Below are positions 59,616 to 64,000 of a stretch of DNA of 64,000 nucleotides, in pieces (position 1 is the stretch's first letter; every line of letters starts with the position of its first letter). The stretch comes from Sphingobium herbicidovorans (GTDB lineage: Bacteria > Pseudomonadota > Alphaproteobacteria > Sphingomonadales > Sphingomonadaceae), in the NCBI RefSeq assembly GCF_002080435.1, contig NZ_CP020539.1:620001-684000 (forward strand), in the 5' to 3' direction. The notes beneath the pieces are model-generated. The model did no database searches, was not told the origin of the DNA, and saw only the letters and a list, made by a program, of their open reading frames with translations. The translations under genes and the position numbers were made by a program.

Positions 59616-59812
59616 GGCACTTTCCGGTGCCGCCACCTGCGGCGGCGACCGGAAGCCGTGTGCCTCGCCCATTGAGACGCGTGCACAAGCAGGCGCGCCT
59701 CGCCCTTTAACCCCAGTCGCAGGAAGACGAAGGCGGCGCGCAGCAATTCGAGCGAGAGCTTATAGAAGATGCGGCGGAGCGTTGGGTTTCGCAGAAGGCC
59801 GCTCCCGTTCAT
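59612..59812 (-). CDS. Possible 66-aa protein coupled to corA
   Basis: Starting at the ATG at 59812 it reads MNGSGLLRNPTLRRIFYKLS and ends RRRRWRHRKVP, very basic with a hydrophobic middle (LELLRAAFVFLRLGL). Its stop overlaps the corA ATG (ATGA), the main support for it being real. No family is recognised. The upstream stretch to 60.06 kb shows no other convincing gene. Confidence 0.35.
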   Translation of the reverse strand: MNGSGLLRNPTLRRIFYKLSLELLRAAFVFLRLGLKGEARLLVHASQWARHTASGRRRRWRHRKVP

Positions 59813-60064
59813 GACGCGCGTGGCTGGGCGGCGCGCTGCCACATCAAGGGCACGCAGACTGCGAAGGTCCGCGCACCCTTGATTGGCGACCGCGAAGGTT
59901 TTCCTCTCTTGCGATGGTACCAAGCGATTGCCCGTTTGGCGCTTCGGCAATCGTGTCGGATGGCTATACCTAAGTATCGGATAGCGGCGCTGACGACAGG
60001 GGTTGCCGGGCCCCGGTGAGGCGCATCGCACCGCGCGGAGACGAAAGCTGGAAGACGGGAAAGC

Positions 60065-60895
60065 TCAACTGTCGAAAGCGACCGAGCGCGCGAGCGCTTC
60101 CTGGGACTGCAGAAAGGCGAGCCGCGATTGCAGCGCCGCCTGGACAACGCCGAAAGCGTCACCCCCCAGAGTCACGCGCAGCGGCGGATGGTCGCTGGTT
60201 GCGACATCGACGATCGCTTGCGCGATCTTTTGCGGGTCGAGCGTGTAGAGCTCGTTTCCGGCGGTCTCGAACATCTTGCGGATATCGCCGGCGGGCGTAT
60301 CGCGATAGGCGGCGATCTCGCTGGCGAATTGCAGGTTGTGGCTGAAGCTGGTGCGCGCGCCACCCGGCTCGATCAGCGTCACGAACAGGTTGAAGGGTTC
60401 AAGCTCCTGGCGGAGGCATTCGCTGAAGCCCTCCAGGCCCCATTTGGCCGCATGATAGAGACTGCTCGTCGGAAGCGAGCCCTGACCGCTGGCGCTGGAG
60501 ATCTGGATGATCCGGCCGCTCCCGCGCAGGCGCATCGCGGGGACAAAGGCGCGGGTGATGTGGATGGGCGCCATGAGATTGAGCGCGATCTGGCCTTCGA
60601 CCTCGGCGTCCGACATCTCTTCGGTGGCGCCGATCACGCCGCCGCCGGCGTTGTTGACCAGAATATCGACGGGTCGACGCGCCTGCGCCCGGGCCACGAC
60701 CGCAGCAATATCGTCCTTGACCGTGACGTCGAGCGCTTCGACGCGCAGCTGGCTCGGATATTTCGCCGCAAGGTCGTCGAGGCTTTCGGGCCTGCGAGCC
60801 GTCGCGGTAAGGTCGTCGCCCGCGGCCAGGATCAGTTCGGCCAGATGGCGGCCAATGCCGCTGGACGCGCCCGTGAGAAACCAGTGATTGGACAT
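60065..60895 (-). CDS. Short-chain dehydrogenase/reductase
   Basis: 276 aa from the ATG at 60895, preceded by GGAGCAGC. NAD(P)-binding WFLTGASSGIGRHLAELILA, DILVNNAGGGV, catalytic Ser (IIQISSASGQGS) and Tyr-x3-Lys (SSLYHAAKWGLEGFSE) are all present. The classical SDR reaction is a carbonyl/alcohol redox change, substrate unknown. It is divergent from a TetR gene with a palindrome between, so it is probably repressed by it. Confidence 0.92.
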   Translation of the reverse strand: MSNHWFLTGASSGIGRHLAELILAAGDDLTATARRPESLDDLAAKYPSQLRVEALDVTVKDDIAAVVARAQARRPVDILVNNAGGGVIGATEEMSDAEVEGQIALNLMAPIHITRAFVPAMRLRGSGRIIQISSASGQGSLPTSSLYHAAKWGLEGFSECLRQELEPFNLFVTLIEPGGARTSFSHNLQFASEIAAYRDTPAGDIRKMFETAGNELYTLDPQKIAQAIVDVATSDHPPLRVTLGGDAFGVVQAALQSRLAFLQSQEALARSVAFDS

Positions 60896-60910
60896 ATGCT
60901 GCTCCATATA

Positions 60911-60928
60911 TTACCAACTGGTAGGTAA
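60911..60928. promoter_or_regulatory. Palindromic TetR-type operator between SDR and tetR
   Basis: TTACC-N8-GGTAA with the inner palindrome TACCAACTGGTA (60912-60923). It lies midway between the divergent SDR (60895) and tetR (60965) starts, the place expected for an autoregulatory TetR operator. Confidence 0.65.
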
Positions 60929-60964
60929 CTTCATATGTGGAATGCGTCAATGCCGGGAGGTGTG

Positions 60965-61531
60965 ATGAAGGAACGAACCAGGCGGAATGCCGCACAGAGC
61001 CGCGAGACGCTCCTGGCTGCAGCGACCGAGGAGTTCGCGTCCCATGGGCTGGCGGGCGCGCGGATCGATCGCATTGCGCAGGCGGCGGGTATCAGCAAGC
61101 CGATGCTCTACACCTATTTCGGGGACAAGGAGGCGCTCTTCGATGCCGCGCTGACGCAGGAAGTGATGGACGCGGCGCAGGCCGATCGCTTCGATCCCAA
61201 TGATCTTGAGGGTTATGCGGGGCGCACCTATGACTTGCTGGTCGAGCGCCCGCGCTTGTGGAGGCTGCTGACCTGGCATCATTTGGAGCGTGGCCAGGAT
61301 GTTCTGATGCTCCCGGCCGGCGAGGTCCTTCTCGGGGAGAAGCTGGACGGGATCGCAGCGGCGCAGGCCGAGGGGCGGATCGTCGCCGACTTCACGCCCA
61401 TGGACGTCGTCCGGCTTGTCGCCGCCCTCACCCAGCTCTGGTGCATGACCGGAGCCGCACGCGACGCTACCGAGCATGCGGCGCGCAGGGCGACGATCAT
61501 GCGGGCGGTGGGGCGACTGCTGCGCGTGTGA
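60965..61531 (+). CDS. TetR-family transcriptional repressor
   Basis: 188 aa from the ATG at 60965, which has GGGAGG seven bases upstream. The N-terminal HTH is RETLLAAATEEFASHGLAGA, then RIDRIAQAAGISKPMLYTYF and GDKEALFDA. The C-terminal half is a helical ligand domain of the TetR_C type. It probably controls the divergent SDR gene and itself in response to a small hydrophobic compound. Confidence 0.92.
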   Translation: MKERTRRNAAQSRETLLAAATEEFASHGLAGARIDRIAQAAGISKPMLYTYFGDKEALFDAALTQEVMDAAQADRFDPNDLEGYAGRTYDLLVERPRLWRLLTWHHLERGQDVLMLPAGEVLLGEKLDGIAAAQAEGRIVADFTPMDVVRLVAALTQLWCMTGAARDATEHAARRATIMRAVGRLLRV

Positions 61532-61738
61532 TCGTGCGAGGCGCGCGTTGCCCGCCCGCGCGCCGATCAGGACACAGCAAGCTCCATCGCACCCCGCGAC
61601 ATTACCCGACCGCTAAGATACGGCGGCTCATCTGCTCGCGCTGCCCGTGGGCACGGCGGGCCGAGCGACGATCAGAATTGCGCGGCCACAGCCGAACCGG
61701 AGTGGATCGGCAAGTGAGCCCGTCGCAGCGCGATGACC

Positions 61739-62323
61739 TCAGGTCGCAGGCCTTGATGCGCGACGTTTCGTCAGCAGTCGTTTGAGATCCTTCGCAAGGC
61801 GATAAAACAGAATGACGATCCCGGTGACCACGATGAGCAACGTCGCCGATGCAGCGACAACGATCAGTGGATGGTTGTAACTGCGCGAGGCGCCAAGGTT
61901 CATGATATGGATTTTGTAAAAGAAATCATAGAAGTCCCACAGGTCCGAACGGCGACTGAGCACCTCTCCGGTGAACGGATCCAGATAGAGGCGACTATGC
62001 TCCTTGTCGGCGAAGCTGGCGCGCCACAGCGGCCCGCCGACCTGCGCTTCCTCGGGCGCCGTTTCCTGATAGTCGACCGCCTGCAGCCTGCCGGATCCTT
62101 TGTAGGACATCAGAGCATAGCGCCGAGCGTCTGCCAGACTGATCTCATCGACATTTTCGCCAGTGTAGGCGTTCCACCAGCTTTCGCTTCCGCCCCGCGC
62201 CTTGAGGACCCATATCGGACCGCGCGGCGTATTTTTGAGCGTGGCCTCGTTGAGGTCGGTGTGGCATGCGATCTTCGATCCCATGCGACGGAAAGCGGAT
62301 AGTGCAGACGCCCCCGCCTGCAA
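61739..62323 (-). pseudogene. PepSY-domain membrane protein, N-terminally truncated
   Basis: About 190 codons cover the end of a PepSY_TM protein: ISLADARRYALMSYKGSGRL, RLYLDPFTGEVLSRRSDLWD, FYDFFYKIHIMNLG and a final membrane helix (LIVVAASATLLIVVTGIVIL). Intact relatives start with a membrane helix and a first PepSY repeat, which are missing here. The frame's first residues (MQAGASALSAFRRMG) look unlike the family. It is probably a 5' deletion remnant placed against the ssb terminator, though a short product could still be made. Confidence 0.55.
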
Positions 62324-62366
62324 AATCCCTCGCGAGCTATGGCAAATCCGGCTCGCCGCTGGATGC

Positions 62367-62391
62367 CCCCGCGCGCCACAAGCGCGCGGGG
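62367..62391 (-). terminator. Hairpin terminator after ssb
   Basis: A perfect 10-bp GC stem (CCCCGCGCGC / GCGCGCGGGG) with a 5-nt loop, 9 nt downstream of the ssb stop in the direction of ssb transcription. There is no T-run, but position and stability suit a transcript end. Confidence 0.55.
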
Positions 62392-62400
62392 ATCCGGGGG

Positions 62401-62808
62401 TCAGAAGGGCACGTCGTCGTCGAGCTCAGGATCAGGGTCGCCGGCCTCGTCGGACTTCGATTTCGCCCGGCTGAGGAAGTCGATCGTCTCGGCGATGATC
62501 TCGGTGCCGTAGCGCTCGACGCCGTCGCCATCGGTCCATTCGCTGTAATGGATGCGGCCGCGCACCAGCAGCTTCATGCCCTTGGTGCAATGCTCCTGCA
62601 CGGTCTTGCCGAGGCCATTGAACGCGGTGATCCGATGCCATTCGGTGTCCTGGACGCGGTAGCCTTTCTCATCGCGAACGACCTTGCCTTCCGAATAGCG
62701 GGGACGCGAGGTCGCCAGGGTGAAGTGGGTGATGCGGGTCCCGCCCTGGGTGGTGCGGCTCTCCGGATCCATGCCGATATTGCCGGCAAGAATGACGATG
62801 TTCTGCAT
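62401..62808 (-). CDS. ssb: Single-stranded DNA-binding protein
   Basis: 135 aa from the ATG at 62808. The OB fold is MQNIVILAGNIGMDPESRTT, ITHFTLATSRPRYSEGKVVR, TEWHRITAFNGLGKTVQEHC and KGMKLLVRGRIHYSEWTDGD. The acidic tail ends DDDVPF, the partner-binding tip typical of SSB. It is shorter than the chromosomal copy of most alphaproteobacteria (about 160-180 aa) and is probably the mobile element's own SSB, used during conjugative DNA transfer or replication. Confidence 0.93.
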   Translation of the reverse strand: MQNIVILAGNIGMDPESRTTQGGTRITHFTLATSRPRYSEGKVVRDEKGYRVQDTEWHRITAFNGLGKTVQEHCTKGMKLLVRGRIHYSEWTDGDGVERYGTEIIAETIDFLSRAKSKSDEAGDPDPELDDDVPF

Positions 62809-63123
62809 GATCAAATCTCCGTTGCTTCCGTCCGAGGGACCGTCCCTCCGACGAGACCCGGCCAAGACCGGCGGGAGACGAGGGCATCGACGCGCAAGCG
62901 GCGACCCGACCCACAAGGGCCGGAGTGGTGCGGGCAGGCGCGCGAGCGACAACCCGGTCCGGCACCGCGGGGGTTGCCCCACGGCAACCGTCCGGGCTTA
63001 GGGGATCAGTCAGGCGGAGGGCGCTTTCCCTCGGCGCCAGGCAACGGCAGAGCCATGTCGCAACATCGCGATGGGCCGAGCTCAGGACATGGACTGCCCG
63101 CAATGACTGGTCCGGTTGTGTAG
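62809..63123. other. Non-coding stretch between ssb and the IS3 remnant
   Basis: About 315 bp. Open frames here are Arg/Pro-rich and lack ribosome-binding sites or family features. The part next to ssb should hold its promoter. The left end of the IS3 element probably lies near 63.1 kb, but I could not place its terminal inverted repeat with confidence. Confidence 0.5.
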
Positions 63124-64000
63124 TTAGTTGATCTGCGCCTCTGATACCAGCCTGGGCGGGAGGCGGAGCGTAGCGGAGCCGAGCGGCCAGGCTGGCATCT
63201 TGATCGTCTCCGGGGCCGGTGGTCGATATCCGAGACTGCTGTGGGGCCGTGCTCGGTTGTAATGATCGCGCCACCAGCCGGTGACGATCCGCACCTCCTC
63301 AAGGCTGTAGAAGATTTCGCCGTTGAGCAGTTCATCTCGCAGACGGGCATTGAAGCTTTCGATATAGCCGTTCTCCCATGGGCTGCCGGGCTCGATATAG
63401 AGGGTAATGACGCCAAGCCTGCCGAGTCACTCGCGCACCGCATTAGCGACGAACTCGGGGCCGTTATCGGATCTGATATGCTCGGGCGGCCCATGCTCGA
63501 TGAACAGATCGGTCAGCACGTCAATCACGTCGTTCGACCGGAAGCGCCGCAGCGGCACCATCGCCAGGCATTCCCGGCTGAACTCGTCGATAATGTTGAG
63601 CATTCGGAACTTGCGACCGTTGTGCGTCTGATCCTCGACGAAGTCGTAGGACCACACATGCCGCGATGCTCCGGGCGCAGCCGGATGCACGATCCGTCGC
63701 CGAGCCAGAGCCGCCGCCGTTTCGGTTGCCGCTTCGGCACTTTAAGACCCTCCCGCCGCCAGATACGCTCAACCACTGACAGGCTGACCTGCCAGCCCGC
63801 CTGGCCCAGCAAGACATGGATGCGGCGATAGCCATACCGGCCATAGTCCTTGGCCAGCGCGATGATGTCGGCTGTTAGCCGCCGCTCGTCGGCATCATCC
63901 TTCGGTGGATGGCGCTGTGTCGAACGATGCTGGCCCAGAACACGGCAGGTCCGTCGCTCCGATACCGGCAACGCGCGACGGATCTGCTCGATCGCCTCAC
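63124..64000 (-). mobile_element. Decayed IS3-family transposase (OrfB), runs off the window
   Basis: The minus strand encodes an IS3-type DDE transposase: helper region YGRYGYRRIHVLLGQAGWQV and KRRRLWLGDGSCIRLRPEH, then HVWSYDFVEDQTHNGRKFRM (first Asp), PPEHIRSDNGPEFVANAVRE (second Asp), GSPWENGYIESFNARLRDEL (Glu), and YNRARPHSSLGYRPPAPE. Two lesions are visible: a one-base shift near 63.67-63.68 kb between RPEH and HVWSYD, and an in-frame TGA at 63427-63429 where related proteins have Trp. The copy is probably inactive. OrfA, if present, is outside the window. Confidence 0.85.

Overview
The window is GC-rich alphaproteobacterial DNA. Protein families and gene order (sphingomonad-type czcCBA, PhyH beside luxI, copper-resistance genes, FixL/FixJ, an N-ATPase) point to a sphingomonad such as Sphingobium, Sphingopyxis or Novosphingobium. 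A VirB-type conjugation operon, an accessory single-strand-binding protein, toxin-antitoxin and defence-like genes, a broken integrase, truncated genes and a decayed IS3 copy mark most of it as mobile accessory DNA, either a plasmid or an integrated conjugative element. The genus and the replicon type cannot be settled from the sequence alone.

Layout. (1) 1-7.05 kb, minus strand: a T4SS operon trbM-virB1-B2-B3-B4-B5-eexN-virB6-B7-B8-(B9, cut by the window edge). (2) 7.1-10.3 kb, minus: a quorum-sensing unit luxR-luxR-luxI-PhyH dioxygenase directly upstream of the T4SS, with two related GC-rich dyads that may be lux boxes. (3) 10.4-11.1 kb: a perfect 40-bp inverted repeat and a winged-helix-like gene. 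(4) 11.2-19.0 kb, plus: a His-rich protein, czcCBA metal efflux, and an in-frame chimera of half a DMT transporter with an alginate-export-type porin. (5) 19.2-22.9 kb: a RES/Xre toxin-antitoxin pair divergent from a three-gene ubiquitin-like operon (a 48-aa Pro-rich peptide ending in Gly, an E2-E1 fusion, a JAMM peptidase). (6) 22.9-24.2 kb: gene remains (frameshifted integrase, decayed cytochrome c, a czcA fragment). (7) 24.2-29.7 kb: a methyltransferase/DUF2933 pair, then an MBL-nuclease, AMP/thymidine phosphorylase and PRPP synthase operon. (8) 30.6-45.9 kb: an orphan FixJ regulator, oleate hydratase, a nine-gene N-type (probably Na+-coupled) F-ATPase operon, phasin, FabI, a frameshifted acetate kinase, a MaoC-Pta fusion and PHA synthase. 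(9) 45.6-55.9 kb: copper resistance: CueR and a Cu+ P-type ATPase, CopC-CopD, a CnrYXH-like anti-sigma/sensor/ECF sigma module, multicopper oxidase CopA, frameshifted CopB, DUF305. (10) 55.9-64 kb: FixL (heme-PAS)-FixJ, a single-domain response regulator, CorA, SDR/TetR pair, truncated PepSY protein, ssb and a decayed IS3 transposase.

How it may work together. Regions 7, 8 and 10 look like a low-oxygen/energy-stress set (FixL-FixJ, N-ATPase, acetate kinase/phosphotransacetylase, PHA metabolism, nucleotide recycling). Region 9 looks like one copper regulon: three putative ECF promoters, upstream of copC, of the sigma operon and of copA, share the same -35-like and -10-like blocks at identical spacing. 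The least familiar locus is the CD-NTase-free E2-E1/JAMM operon at 20.4-22.9 kb.
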